Assembly (NCBI RefSeq): GCF_030580955.1
Contig: NZ_JAUQON010000002.1
Span: forward strand, 620,001-684,000
Direction: 5' to 3'
DNA length: 64,000 nt
Origin: Hymenobacter convexus
GTDB taxonomy: Bacteria; Bacteroidota; Bacteroidia; Cytophagales; Hymenobacteraceae
The translations under genes were made by a program, and so were the position numbers. This document shows, in pieces, positions 43,042-52,041 of this stretch. Positions within the stretch are counted from its first letter, which is position 1. The number at the start of each line of letters is the position of its first letter. The notes beneath the pieces are model-generated. The model had not been told where the DNA came from and searched no databases. It saw nothing but the letters and a program-made list of their open reading frames with translations.

Positions 43042-43298
43042 CTGTTCGTTGTAGCAAGGTGAAAAAATACCCGTGCCGTGGCTTGTGCTACTGTTCACGG
43101 GCCCCAGCGCAACGTTCCGAAACGGCCCGTTGCGTGGTGCTGACAATTTACCGAAAGCAGGCCGCGGCCCGGACATGAAGCCGCCACTTTCGGGCATAGA
43201 TGGGAATTCTTCCGCAATCTACTAGCCACAAACGAAACCGGAAGTTTAGGGATGGGTTTTGGCGGGGGGTAGAAGGGCGCGGCAAGCGTTTAATGAAA

Positions 43299-43398
43299 CG
43301 TCATGCAGCGCGTAGCGAAGCATCTTTACCGTAGCAGTAAATCCTTTTGAATGGATTGCGTTACGCGGTAAAGATGCTTCGCCGCGCGCTGCATGACG
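43299..43398. repeat. REPIN-like inverted repeat (CAGCGCGTAGCG class)
   Basis: Arms 43299-43330 and 43367-43398 pair with about two mismatches. The arm core is TCATGCAGCGCGTAGCGAAG with an inner CATCTTTACC, a variant that differs from the main class in both arms. Confidence 0.85.
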
Positions 43399-43422
43399 CC
43401 ATGAAAACCCGTAATGCCCTAC

Positions 43423-44031
43423 TTACTCCACCACCAGCCCAAACTTGGCCACCACGCCCAGCAGGCCGTGCAACGTGAACTTGGCGCCCAGTAGCGGGTT
43501 GATTTCGGGGTCGATGATGAAGCCGGTGGCGGTGGTGAAGTCGGCGCCCGGCAGGCGGGTGTTCTGAAACACCGCGCCGGCCAGCGCGCAGTCCTGGAAC
43601 ACGGCATTGCTCAGGTCGGCGTCGGCGAAATCGGCTTCCTCCAGCCCGCAGCCCATAAAGCGGGTGGCGGCCATGCTGCGCCCCGCAAATGAGGCGTAGC
43701 GCAACTGGCATTGGTCGAAATGCACGCCAAATAGCATGTCGCGGCAGGCCGTGAACTGCAGGCCCAACAGCTTGCACTCATCAAACGCCACGTTTTGCAG
43801 CGCCGTGCCCGCCAGCTTGGCCGAGGAAAGGTTGCAGCGCTCAAACCGGCATTCGCTGAAGCGCAGCCCGCTCAAATCGGCCCCGCCAAAATCGCAGTTG
43901 ATGAAGTGGTATTCGTCGAATTCGGTGTGGCCCAGCAGGTGGCGGGCATCCCAGCCCGTAGCCACGTTTTCATCGGGAAATCGGTCGGGCTTGCGCAGGG
44001 CAGGGGCGGGCTTGCGGCGGGCTGGTTTCAT
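43423..44031 (-). CDS. Pentapeptide repeat protein
   Basis: 202 aa from the ATG at 44029-44031. About residues 40-175 are A(D/N)LXX-type pentapeptides: FINCDFGGADLSGLRFSECR, FERCNLSSAKLAGTALQNVA, ATRFMGCGLEEADFADADLS, NAVFQDCALAGAVFQNTRLP. They should form a right-handed quadrilateral beta-helix. Qnr and McbG members of this group mimic DNA and protect gyrase, but most are of unknown function. The C-terminus (LHGLLGVVAKFGLVV) is hydrophobic. Confidence 0.88.
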   Translation of the reverse strand: MKPARRKPAPALRKPDRFPDENVATGWDARHLLGHTEFDEYHFINCDFGGADLSGLRFSECRFERCNLSSAKLAGTALQNVAFDECKLLGLQFTACRDMLFGVHFDQCQLRYASFAGRSMAATRFMGCGLEEADFADADLSNAVFQDCALAGAVFQNTRLPGADFTTATGFIIDPEINPLLGAKFTLHGLLGVVAKFGLVVE

Positions 44032-44052
44032 GGCGGAGAGGTGTGCCACCAC

Positions 44053-44094
44053 AAAGAACGTCATGCTTCGGCTGCGCTCAGCATGACGTTCTTT
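44053..44094. repeat. Shortened REPIN-like element (single hairpin)
   Basis: 15-bp perfect stem (44053-44067 with 44080-44094) with a 12-nt loop TCGGCTGCGCTC. It consists of the outer left arm joined to the inner part of the right arm, as if the centre of a full element had been deleted. Confidence 0.85.
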
Positions 44095-44110
44095 TTATTC
44101 TAAATAGCGC

Positions 44111-46204
44111 CTACTCCTTCACCACCCGCTGCACCTCGCTCAGCCCTTCGCCGCGCAGCCGCACCAGATAAGCCCCCGGCGTGAGCGCCGCCGTGCGCCG
44201 CGCCAGCTCGGCCTGCACCTCGGTGGCCGTGCCGCGCAACGCCAGCACCGGCTGGCCCAGGGCCGACAGCACCTCCAGCGTCAGGGGCCGCGCGTCGGGG
44301 TTGGCGATGCGGATGTTGAAGGCGCCCGGCGCGGGGTTGGGGAAAATTTGCAGGCGCGCGGTGGCGGCTTTGGGCGCCAGCGCCGCGGTTACGGTGCTGC
44401 GGAAATTCAGTCCGATGAGCACCGGGTCGTGGTCGGAGGAGCGGAAGGGGCTGGTGATGTCGGTGGCGGCGCCGGCCACGTCGTATTCCAGAAATTCGGG
44501 CTCGGCGGCGTTGATGTGCCACTTTTCCACAGCCGCGTGGCCCACCAGGTTGGGCGTGAGCACGGCGTGGTCGAGCGAGCCGCTGAGGCCGCTGAAGAGG
44601 TAGGAGGCGCTGGCGGCCGGGCTGCCCAGCACGAAGCCCGCCGCCCGCAGCACGTCCATCGGGTCTTCCTCGTAGTTGGCGTTGTAGTCGCCCACGCTCA
44701 CCACGTAGCGGGTGCCGGCGGGCTTCACCACGGCGTTGATGAACTGCACGAGGGCCGCGGCCTGCTGCTTGCGGCGCAGGTTGCTGGCACCCTGGCCGTC
44801 CTGCTGGTCGGCGTTGGCGCCGCTGCCGCTGGCTTTCGATTTAAAGTGATTTACCACGATGGCAAAGGTGTCGCGGGTAGCCGTGGGGCGGTTGGTGGTG
44901 AAGAGTTGGGCAATGGGCGGGCGCTCAAACACGCCGATGGTGGTGCACAGCAGGAAGTTGCCGTAGGGCGTCACCGCCGCCGGCTTGTAGATGATGGCGC
45001 AGTGAATCAGGTCGGTGTTGTTGGGCTGGGTGTAGAGGCCGCCGTCGTCGATGAAGGCGTAGGTGCCCGCGCCCTGGGCCTGGTTCAGGCCGTTCACGAG
45101 GTCCTGCACGGCCGAAATGGCCCGGGTGCCGTCGTTTTCCACTTCCATCAGGCCAAATACGTCGGCATTTATCTGGGTGAGGGCAGCGAGGATTTTGCTG
45201 CGCTGGCGCTGAAAATCGGCCAGCGTGAGAGCCCCGCGCGAAGTAGGAAAGCCGCCGCCCGCGCCATCGCCGTTGAAGAAGTTAAGCACGTTCATGCTGG
45301 CCAGCTTCACGTCGATGTTGCTGAAAGTAGGCACCGGCGGGCGCACGGTCGTTACCTGCGGCGCATCGGCGCCGGCCAGCGGCTGGATGCGCCACTTGCT
45401 GCTGCCGTAGCCCATGATGCCGCGCAGTTGCGTCACGGTGCTGCCCACGCGTACAGTGCCGGTGGTGGCGTCGAGGTAGGGGATGGGCGTGGGGTTGGTG
45501 GCGGCGCGGCCGTCGTCGAGCACCAACGATTTGGCTACGTTGGCGGCCTGGTAGGCGTTCACGGCGGGCACGTTGGTGGTGCCGGTGCTGCTGGTGCCGC
45601 TGGCCGGGTCGTCGTTGGGGTCCACGAACTGCGTGGGCTGATACACCAGGCCTTGGGTCGAAATGGTGAGCTCGCCGCGCGACTTCACGGCGGCCACGTC
45701 GGCCACCGTCACGGGCGCCGAAAACTGCACCCGCATGCCTTCGTATTGCTCGGCGTCGAGGCTCGAAAACATGGCATTATTAAGAATGGTGAAGGCCGGC
45801 TGTGCGCTGCTGGCCGCCACCACCGTGATGCTGGGGCTGGTGAGCACGGCCTGGTTGAACGAAGGCGTGCTGGCAATTTCCTGCACCGCGCCGGTGATGC
45901 GGAGCTTGCTGCCGACGGCCACCGTGGGGTTGGTTTGCACCACAAACAGGGCGTCGGAAGTGGTGGGGTCGCCGTCGGCGCCGGCCGCGTCGTTCTGCAC
46001 GTAGAAGCCGGCCGGGCTCAGGCCCGCGTACACGCCCGTCACCACCGCCTCGATGGTGTAGGTGCCCGCCGTGGCCAGCGCGCCGCTGGTTTGGATGACG
46101 CCAATGGGCGTTACGGTGGCGGTTTGGGCCAATGCGGGGGCGGCCGCAACCGCCAGCAGTGCCGTGCCGGCCAGGAAAAAGGAGCGGGTAAAAACCTGCG
46201 TCAT
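44111..46204 (-). CDS. ExeM/NucH-like extracellular nuclease with type IX secretion domain (paralogue 2)
   Basis: 697 aa from the ATG at 46202-46204, giving a signal peptide (MTQVFTRSFFLAGTALLAVA to ALAQ). Domain order and catalytic blocks match the 29421 gene: LASMNVLNFFNGDG, LMEVENDGTRAISAVQDLVN, CAIIYKPAAV, VVNHFKSKASG, SVGDYNANYEEDPMDV, SLDHAVLTPN, SSDHDPVLIGLN. The C-terminal type A sorting domain is clearer here: LQIFPNPAPGAFNIRI, a turn-rich PNP start, ending LVRLRGEGLSEVQRVVKE. Probably a secreted DNase for nutrient DNA or matrix. Single gene. Confidence 0.9.
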   Translation of the reverse strand: MTQVFTRSFFLAGTALLAVAAAPALAQTATVTPIGVIQTSGALATAGTYTIEAVVTGVYAGLSPAGFYVQNDAAGADGDPTTSDALFVVQTNPTVAVGSKLRITGAVQEIASTPSFNQAVLTSPSITVVAASSAQPAFTILNNAMFSSLDAEQYEGMRVQFSAPVTVADVAAVKSRGELTISTQGLVYQPTQFVDPNDDPASGTSSTGTTNVPAVNAYQAANVAKSLVLDDGRAATNPTPIPYLDATTGTVRVGSTVTQLRGIMGYGSSKWRIQPLAGADAPQVTTVRPPVPTFSNIDVKLASMNVLNFFNGDGAGGGFPTSRGALTLADFQRQRSKILAALTQINADVFGLMEVENDGTRAISAVQDLVNGLNQAQGAGTYAFIDDGGLYTQPNNTDLIHCAIIYKPAAVTPYGNFLLCTTIGVFERPPIAQLFTTNRPTATRDTFAIVVNHFKSKASGSGANADQQDGQGASNLRRKQQAAALVQFINAVVKPAGTRYVVSVGDYNANYEEDPMDVLRAAGFVLGSPAASASYLFSGLSGSLDHAVLTPNLVGHAAVEKWHINAAEPEFLEYDVAGAATDITSPFRSSDHDPVLIGLNFRSTVTAALAPKAATARLQIFPNPAPGAFNIRIANPDARPLTLEVLSALGQPVLALRGTATEVQAELARRTAALTPGAYLVRLRGEGLSEVQRVVKE

Positions 46205-46402
46205 AAACGGAAAAATCAAAAGAGTCCCAAAGCGGGGCTGTAAATGTACTGGGGATTTGGCAGTTGGGGCCGTTGGTGAAAAAGGCTGTCGGTCAGGCAT
46301 CGGATAAGCTCAACCACACCGCGATGCCCGGCAACTCGCAGGCGGCCCCGGCACGTAAGCCCGGTAGTTGCCTTCCAATTCACCTTGCCACCTTTCCGTT
46401 CA

Positions 46403-47743
46403 ATGTTCCAGGAAACTTCCGCTGCCGCCCCCGAAACCACCGACCTCGAGCCGCGCCACGACGAGTCGCGCCGTCAGTTCATCAATCACGCCGGGCGCGG
46501 CCTGCTGGCCGTGGGCGTGGCTGGCGCATTGCCCCTCGCCGCCGCCAAAGCTGCCACCCCCGAAGCCCCCGTGCCACCTGCCACGGGTCCGCTCGACATC
46601 CAGCTGCCGCCCCTCGAAGCGCCCACCGACCCCAAAGGCGCCGACCCCCTCAACCCCGACGCCCCCGAGCGCCGCGTGGGCTACGCCCTGGTGGGCTTGG
46701 GCCACCTCACGCTGAATGAGATTTTGCCCGCCTTCGGCAAAAGCAAGCACGCCAAGCCGGTGGCCTTGGTGAGCGGCGACCCCGAGAAAATGCGCAAAGT
46801 GGCCCAGCAGTACGGCATCAAGCCCGGCAGCTGCTACTCCTACCAAACCTACGACCAGCTCAAGGATAACCCCGAAGTGGAGGTGATTTACATTGTGCTG
46901 CCCAACTCCATGCACCACGAATTCACCCTGCGCGGCGCCAAGGCCGGCAAGCACATTCTCTGTGAAAAGCCGATGGCGAACAGTTCGAAAGAGTGCGAGG
47001 AGATGATTGCGGCCTGCAAAAAAGCCGGCAAGAAGCTCATGATTGCCTACCGCATTCAGTACGAGCCGCTGAACCGCATGGCCCAAAAGGCGGTGCGCGA
47101 CAAGACCTACGGCCGGACCAAGATGATTCAGATGATGAACACCCAGAACCAGGCCCACGACCAGCAATGGCGCCACAAAAAAGCCCTGGCCGGCGGCGGC
47201 TCCCTGCCCGATGTGGGCCTGTACTGCCTCAACACCACGCGCTTCCTGCTGGGCGAGGAGCCCACCGAAGTATCGGCCCAGATATACAGCACGCCGGGCG
47301 ATGACCGGTTCAAGGAAATCGAAGAGAATGTGAGCTTTACGCTGCGGTTTCCCAGCGGTGTCATCTCGCAGTGCATGACGGGGTACGGCTCATTCAACAA
47401 CAAGAGCTACACCGTGTATGCCGAAACCGGCAGCATCGAAATGGACCCGGCCTTCCCTTACCACGGGCTGCGGCAAGAGCGCACCCACGCCCCCGGCGGC
47501 AAACAAATGAAGGAGGTGCCCAACGACCCGCAGAAAGACCAGTTTGCCCTCGAAATGGACCACATGGCCGAGTGCGTGCGCCAAAATAAAACGCCCTACA
47601 CGCCCGGCGAAGAAGGCCTGCAGGACCAGCGCATCATGGAAGCTATCTACCAGTCGGCCCGCGAAAACAAGCCGGTGAAACTGCCCGCCGTGGCCAAGCT
47701 CGACGCCTTCCGGGGCGAGGCGCCGAAGGAAGAAGAGGCGTAA
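46403..47743 (+). CDS. Gfo/Idh/MocA family oxidoreductase with Tat signal
   Basis: 446 aa from ATG 46403. A twin-arginine signal (DESRRQFINHAGRGLLAVGV) indicates folded export, as in glucose-fructose oxidoreductase. The NAD(P)-binding Rossmann domain reads VGYALVGLGHLTLNEILPAF; the conserved IYIVLPNSMHHEFTLRGAKA and HILCEKPMANSSKECEEM with the EKP motif follow, then the catalytic substrate domain (GSLPDVGLYCLNTTRFLLGE). A periplasmic sugar dehydrogenase is the best guess; the tightly held cofactor explains Tat export. Single gene. Confidence 0.93.
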   Translation: MFQETSAAAPETTDLEPRHDESRRQFINHAGRGLLAVGVAGALPLAAAKAATPEAPVPPATGPLDIQLPPLEAPTDPKGADPLNPDAPERRVGYALVGLGHLTLNEILPAFGKSKHAKPVALVSGDPEKMRKVAQQYGIKPGSCYSYQTYDQLKDNPEVEVIYIVLPNSMHHEFTLRGAKAGKHILCEKPMANSSKECEEMIAACKKAGKKLMIAYRIQYEPLNRMAQKAVRDKTYGRTKMIQMMNTQNQAHDQQWRHKKALAGGGSLPDVGLYCLNTTRFLLGEEPTEVSAQIYSTPGDDRFKEIEENVSFTLRFPSGVISQCMTGYGSFNNKSYTVYAETGSIEMDPAFPYHGLRQERTHAPGGKQMKEVPNDPQKDQFALEMDHMAECVRQNKTPYTPGEEGLQDQRIMEAIYQSARENKPVKLPAVAKLDAFRGEAPKEEEA

Positions 47744-47763
47744 TCCTGCGAGTTTAACGTAGT

Positions 47764-47863
47764 ACGTCATGTCGAGCTTGCCGAGACATCTCGCGTGGGA
47801 TAGTAATCCAATCGATTGAATTACTATCCCACGCGAGATGTCTCGGCAAGCTCGACATGACGT
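47764..47863. repeat. REPIN-like inverted repeat, 44-bp perfect arms
   Basis: Arms 47764-47807 and 47820-47863 are exact reverse complements with only 12 bp between them, so the whole is a near-perfect 100-bp palindrome. TCGAGCTTGCCGAGACATCT class. The youngest-looking copy in the window. Confidence 0.93.
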
Positions 47864-47899
47864 TTTTATTTCCTACTTCCTCCAAATTCCCACCGCCCC

Positions 47900-48751
47900 A
47901 TGCGCACCATCAAGCAGCAGCACCGCGCCATCAACGCGCCCATTGCCGACCTCGTGACTTACCGGGCGCTGCCCACGGCCTCGGTCGAGTACCTCGACCC
48001 GTTTCTGTTTCTCAACCACCACGGCCCGCAGGTGTACCGGCCCAACAACCAGGGCCTGCCCTTTGGCCCGCACCCGCACCGCGGCTTTGAGACGGTGACG
48101 TTTATTCTCGAAGGCGATATTTTGCACAAAGACACGGGCGGGCACGAGAGCGTGATTTCGGCCGGGGGCATTCAGTGGATGACGGCCGGCAGCGGGCTGA
48201 TTCACGCCGAGGTGTCGTCGGAGGAATTTAAACGGACCGGTGGGCCGCTCGAAATCCTGCAGCTCTGGGTGAACCTGCCGGCCAGGGACAAGATGGTGGC
48301 GCCGCGCTACATTGGCCTGCAGCGCGACGAAATTCCGGCCGTAAACCTGGCCGGCGGCGTGGTGGTGCACGCCGTATCGGGCGAGTGGGCGGGTACAGCT
48401 GGGGCCGTGCAGCCGCTGGCCGACGTGGCCCTGGCCTGGCTGGAACTGCCGGCCGGCAGCCGCGCGGTGCTGCCCATTGCAGCAGCGCGCAACATTTTCT
48501 TCTACACCGTGCGCGGCACCTTGCGCGTGAACGGCGCCGAAACCAAGTCGCGCGAGCTTCTGGAGTTCAACCACGACGGCAACGAGTTGACCCTGGAAGC
48601 CCACGAGGCGGCCGTGGTGCTGCTGGGCCACGCCCTGCCGTTCAACGAACCCATGGTGTCGTATGGGCCGTTTGTGATGAACACGGAGGCCGAGATTCAG
48701 CAGGCCTACCGCGACTACCAGGCCGGCGCTTTCGGCGTTTGGAACGGCTGA
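47900..48751 (+). CDS. Pirin family protein
   Basis: 283 aa, double cupin. Metal-site block FGPHPHRGFETVTFILEGDI is the pirin signature, with His residues and Glu for one Fe; IQWMTAGSGLIHAE is the second conserved segment, and PLEILQLWVNLPARDKM the third. Bacterial pirins include quercetin dioxygenases (YhhW) and modulators of pyruvate dehydrogenase. Which applies cannot be read here. Cytoplasmic; single gene. Confidence 0.93.
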   Translation: MRTIKQQHRAINAPIADLVTYRALPTASVEYLDPFLFLNHHGPQVYRPNNQGLPFGPHPHRGFETVTFILEGDILHKDTGGHESVISAGGIQWMTAGSGLIHAEVSSEEFKRTGGPLEILQLWVNLPARDKMVAPRYIGLQRDEIPAVNLAGGVVVHAVSGEWAGTAGAVQPLADVALAWLELPAGSRAVLPIAAARNIFFYTVRGTLRVNGAETKSRELLEFNHDGNELTLEAHEAAVVLLGHALPFNEPMVSYGPFVMNTEAEIQQAYRDYQAGAFGVWNG

Positions 48752-48867
48752 TTCGGCGAAAAGACAGGCCAAAAAATAACCTCAACTGGCATTTATTAGT
48801 TGAGGCCAGCAGCGGCAGCTAACGCAGAGGCGTGATGGCCGCCGTTTTGTTTGTTTAGCCGGTGCTG

Positions 48868-49293
48868 ATGCCCCCTTTGTCCCGTTCCCTTTATTTCGAA
48901 AACAGCCACGGGCGCATCTGGGAAGAGCCGGAAGGCTACGTGCGGCTGGTGTACCACGCCGGCCCGCGCGAGGCTGTGCAGTTCCGGGCCCTGCTCACGC
49001 ACGCCGCCCAGGCCCTGAGCCGCCACCGCTGGAGCCGCATGCTGGTCGACCAGCGCGACATGGCCCCCTTCAACCCCACCGAGCAGGACTGGATGACCAA
49101 CGAGTGGCTGCCCCGCGCCGTGAACGAGCACGGCTACCGCCACGGCGCCATTCTGGTGGCGCACAACGTGTTCGCCCGCCTGGCCACCAACCAGTTTGTG
49201 ATGGCCAGCCGCAACCTGCCCCACGTCTACCGCACGTTTGAGGCCGAGGCAGAAGCCACCAACTGGCTGAAGCAGGTGCCCGACGGGCGCTGA
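48868..49293 (+). CDS. Hypothetical protein, paralogue of the 31582 gene
   Basis: 141 aa from ATG 48868; a GTG two codons up is possible. It aligns with the 31582 product over RHRWSRMLVDQRDMAPFNPT, LPRAVNEHGYRHGAILVAHN, FARLATNQFV and YRTFEAEAEATNWLKQ. The fold looks like alternating strands and helices of a STAS-like protein. Cytoplasmic, function unknown, not co-directional with a known partner. Confidence 0.8.
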   Translation: MPPLSRSLYFENSHGRIWEEPEGYVRLVYHAGPREAVQFRALLTHAAQALSRHRWSRMLVDQRDMAPFNPTEQDWMTNEWLPRAVNEHGYRHGAILVAHNVFARLATNQFVMASRNLPHVYRTFEAEAEATNWLKQVPDGR

Positions 49294-49330
49294 GTCAGCG
49301 GAGCCCTGCCCAAAATCGGTGCCCCAGCCG

Positions 49331-50029
49331 CTAAAGCAGGCCCGCCAGAATGTTGATAGTCAGGGCCACAATGGTGGTGTTGAAGGCAAAGGCCATAAGG
49401 CTGTGAAACAGCACCAGTTGCCGCATGCGCAGCGAGGTGATGGCAACATCGGCGGTTTGCGACGTCATGCCAATCACGAAGGAGAAGTAAGCAAAGTCCC
49501 AGTAGGAGGTTGGCTCGGCGCCGGTGAAAAGCAGGCCCGCATCGGGCGCGGTGTCCTTGCGCAGCGTGAAATAGGTGTGCGCGTAGTGCAGGGCAAACAG
49601 CGTGTGCATCAGGCACCAGGTGCTGCCAATGGCTACCACCGATACCGAGATGTTCTCCACCCGCTCTTCCAGCGCCATGGCCTGCATGTTGTGCAGCATC
49701 AGCACCACGGCCACGATGCTGATGGTGGTGCTCGTGAAGGTGGCCAGCAGCAGCAGCAGCCACGTTTTGTTGGGCTGCAGCGACTTGACGACGTGGGGCA
49801 TGTCGGCCACGCGCGTATGGAAAATGGTCATCCAACTCAGCAGCAGAATGCTCAGCACGAAACCATCCCAGCCCATCATCAGCCGGGTGAGGGGCGAGAA
49901 ATCGGGCGGAGCCAGCCGGTAGCCCAGGCCGCCGATGGCCAGGGCCAACAGCAGATGAATCAGGCGGGGCAGCAAGCCCGGCCGCAAAGGCGTCAGCGCC
50001 GAAAGTCGCGTCGAGAGGGCAGCGTCCAT
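49331..50029 (-). CDS. DUF1345 membrane protein
   Basis: 232 aa from the ATG at 50027-50029. About six hydrophobic segments. DUF1345 features: LMMGWDGFVLSILLLSWMTI, STWCLMHTLFALHYAHTYFT, TSYWDFAYFSFVIGMTSQTA with the aromatic FAYFSFxxGMxxQxxD block, and a final LALTINILAGLL-type helix. The family is widespread and of unknown function in the inner membrane. Convergent with the preceding gene. Confidence 0.87.
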   Translation of the reverse strand: MDAALSTRLSALTPLRPGLLPRLIHLLLALAIGGLGYRLAPPDFSPLTRLMMGWDGFVLSILLLSWMTIFHTRVADMPHVVKSLQPNKTWLLLLLATFTSTTISIVAVVLMLHNMQAMALEERVENISVSVVAIGSTWCLMHTLFALHYAHTYFTLRKDTAPDAGLLFTGAEPTSYWDFAYFSFVIGMTSQTADVAITSLRMRQLVLFHSLMAFAFNTTIVALTINILAGLL

Positions 50030-50266
50030 GGCATGCGAAACAATTGCGCGGTGGCCCAACCGGCCGCCGCGCCCCACACTAGCGCCGCACCAGCCGGCGG
50101 CCTATCAGCAGTTTCGAAACTTCCCTAATATACAACAATGCCGGGACGTTTGGGGCGTCCCGGCCTCCGGCAGTAGGCGACTGGCGCGGGCCTGGCTGGC
50201 TATTCCAGCAGAGAATCAGGGTGGGAAAAAGAACTAGCAGGCCAGACCAATTGCAAGGGCTGTGCG

Positions 50267-50274
50267 TAGTTTTG
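50267..50274 (+). promoter_or_regulatory. -7 promoter element (TAGTTTTG)
   Basis: TAnnTTTG match 22 bp before the ATG at 50297. A TTG at 50251 is too close to be a standard -33. Confidence 0.4.
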
Positions 50275-50296
50275 GGCGTACCCTTTCCCCGTTATC

Positions 50297-50641
50297 ATGC
50301 GCAAAATCCTCTGCCTTGGGGCGCTGCTGACTGCCTCTATCCCCTCATTTGCTCAAACGGCCCGCCCGGCGGCCAGCGCCGCGGCGGTGCAATACGAACA
50401 CTGCATCCTAGTGGTCACGGGCCGCGAGTACGACCATGCCGAACTGGAATATGGACAACATTTCAAAGACGGTTCGAAAGACGAAGCCATGGCCAAAACC
50501 GACCAGGTGGTGCGGAAACTCCGGTCGGCCGTGGCCGCGCTCAACTACCTGAGCAGCCAGGGGTGGGAATGTGTCGGCGTCAGCACCGCCTCGCCAAACA
50601 CCTTTGACCAAACCGGGTACCTCATGCGGCGCGCCAAGTAG
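50297..50641 (+). CDS. Exported hypothetical protein (114 aa)
   Basis: A signal peptide (MRKILCLGALLTASIPSFAQ) is followed by 94 residues with YEHCILVVTGREYDHAELEY, then VRKLRSAVAALNYLSSQGWE and CVGVSTAS. The NYLSSQGWEcV segment resembles the DUF4177-type pattern (LN-x-x-GxxGWExV) common in Bacteroidota. Two Cys could form a disulfide. Function unknown. Its stop lies 8 bp from the convergent lysA stop. Confidence 0.75.
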   Translation: MRKILCLGALLTASIPSFAQTARPAASAAAVQYEHCILVVTGREYDHAELEYGQHFKDGSKDEAMAKTDQVVRKLRSAVAALNYLSSQGWECVGVSTASPNTFDQTGYLMRRAK

Positions 50642-50649
50642 CGCGCCGT

Positions 50650-51879
50650 TTAGCCCACTTTCGCCTCGGCCACGGTATCCACCTGCCCGGCCAGCAGGTC
50701 CTCAAACGTCTGGCGCTTGCGGATGAGGCGCAGCTCACCACTTTCGTCGAGCAGCACTTCGGCCGGGCGGGTGCGCGAGTTGAAGCTGCTGCTCATCTCG
50801 AAGCCATAGGCGCCGGCGTTGTGGAAGGCCAGCAGGTCGTTTTCGTGAATTTCGGGCAGCAGCCGGTCCCAGGCAAAGGTGTCCGTCTCGCAGATGTTGC
50901 CCACCACGGTGTAGAGCCGCTCGGCGCCCTTGGGGTTGGTGAGGTTGCTGATGTGGTGGTAGCTGTCGTAGAACATGGGCCGAATCAGGTGGTTGAAGCC
51001 CGAGTTGACGCCCGCAAACACGGTGGCCGTGGTTTGCTTCACCACCGCCACGTTCACCAGCAGGTAGCCGCTTTCGCTCACCAAGTACTTGCCCGGCTCG
51101 AACCAGCACTCCAGCGCGCGGCCGTATTCTTTCTCGAACGACTTGAAGGCCGCCGCCACCTGCACGCCCAGCGCGTTCACGTCGGTTTCGGGGTCGCCGG
51201 GCTTATAGGGTACTTTAAAGCCCGAGCCCAAATCCAGAAACTCCAGGTCCGGGAAGCGCGTGGCCGCGTCGAAGAGGATTTCCAGCGCGCGCATGAACAC
51301 GCCCACGTCCTTGATTTCGGAACCCGTGTGCATGTGCAGGCCGCGCACGTGCAGGCCGGTGCCCTTCACCACACGCTCCAGGTGGCGCATCTGGTGGATG
51401 CTGATGCCGAATTTGGAGTCAATGTGGCCGGTTTGAATCTTGTAGTTGCCGCCGGCTTCGATATGCGGGTTCAGGCGCACGCACACCGGGTAGGAGCCGC
51501 CAAATGTGGCGCCAAACCGCTCCAGCAAGGAAATATTGTCGATGTTGAGGTTAACGCCCAGGTTCTTGGCTTCCACCAGCTCCTCAAACGTCACCGAGTT
51601 GGGCGTGAACAAAATATCATCGGGCGCGAAGCCCACGTGCAGGCCCAGCCGCACCTCGTTGATGCTCACGCAGTCGAGCCCCGAGCCCAGGCTGTGGATG
51701 TGGCGCAGAATGGCCACGTTGCTCAGCGCTTTGCAGGCATAGAAAAAGCGCGTTTTATGGCCCGAAAAAGCCTTGGTCAGCTTCTCGTACTGGCGCGTGA
51801 TAGTCGCCGAATTATAAACGTATAGGGGGGTGCCGAACTGGTCGGCGGCGGCGCGCAGCGCATCGTTAATACCTGACAT
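50650..51879 (-). CDS. lysA: Diaminopimelate decarboxylase
   Basis: 409 aa. Fold-type III PLP enzyme: FFYACKALSNVAILRHIHSL with the Schiff-base Lys50, GLDCVSINEVRLGLHVGFAP, PHIEAGGNYKIQTGHIDSKF, the HMHTGSEI phosphate-binding region, LDLGSGFKVPY, ECWFEPGKYLVSESGY and VVGNICETDTFAWDRLLPEI with the active-site Cys. It converts meso-diaminopimelate to lysine, the last step of lysine synthesis. It stands alone on the minus strand, away from other dap genes. Confidence 0.96.
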   Translation of the reverse strand: MSGINDALRAAADQFGTPLYVYNSATITRQYEKLTKAFSGHKTRFFYACKALSNVAILRHIHSLGSGLDCVSINEVRLGLHVGFAPDDILFTPNSVTFEELVEAKNLGVNLNIDNISLLERFGATFGGSYPVCVRLNPHIEAGGNYKIQTGHIDSKFGISIHQMRHLERVVKGTGLHVRGLHMHTGSEIKDVGVFMRALEILFDAATRFPDLEFLDLGSGFKVPYKPGDPETDVNALGVQVAAAFKSFEKEYGRALECWFEPGKYLVSESGYLLVNVAVVKQTTATVFAGVNSGFNHLIRPMFYDSYHHISNLTNPKGAERLYTVVGNICETDTFAWDRLLPEIHENDLLAFHNAGAYGFEMSSSFNSRTRPAEVLLDESGELRLIRKRQTFEDLLAGQVDTVAEAKVG

Positions 51880-51912
51880 AATTACAAAAGTACGGCCTGC
51901 TGGAAGTAAAAC

Positions 51913-52012
51913 AGAACGTCATGCTGAGCGCAGCCGAAGCATCTCTACCGCGCAAGTATTCATTTACTATTGCACGGTAGAGGTGCTTCGGCTGCGCTCA
52001 GCATGACGTTCT
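51913..52012. repeat. REPIN-like inverted repeat, 38-bp arms
   Basis: Arms 51913-51950 and 51975-52012 pair with one mismatch (CATCTC against GAGGTG). Main class. It lies between the divergent lysA and DinB genes, that is in their promoter region. Confidence 0.9.
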
Positions 52013-52041
52013 TTCCAAACGCTTAATTCCCTGTTATCATC

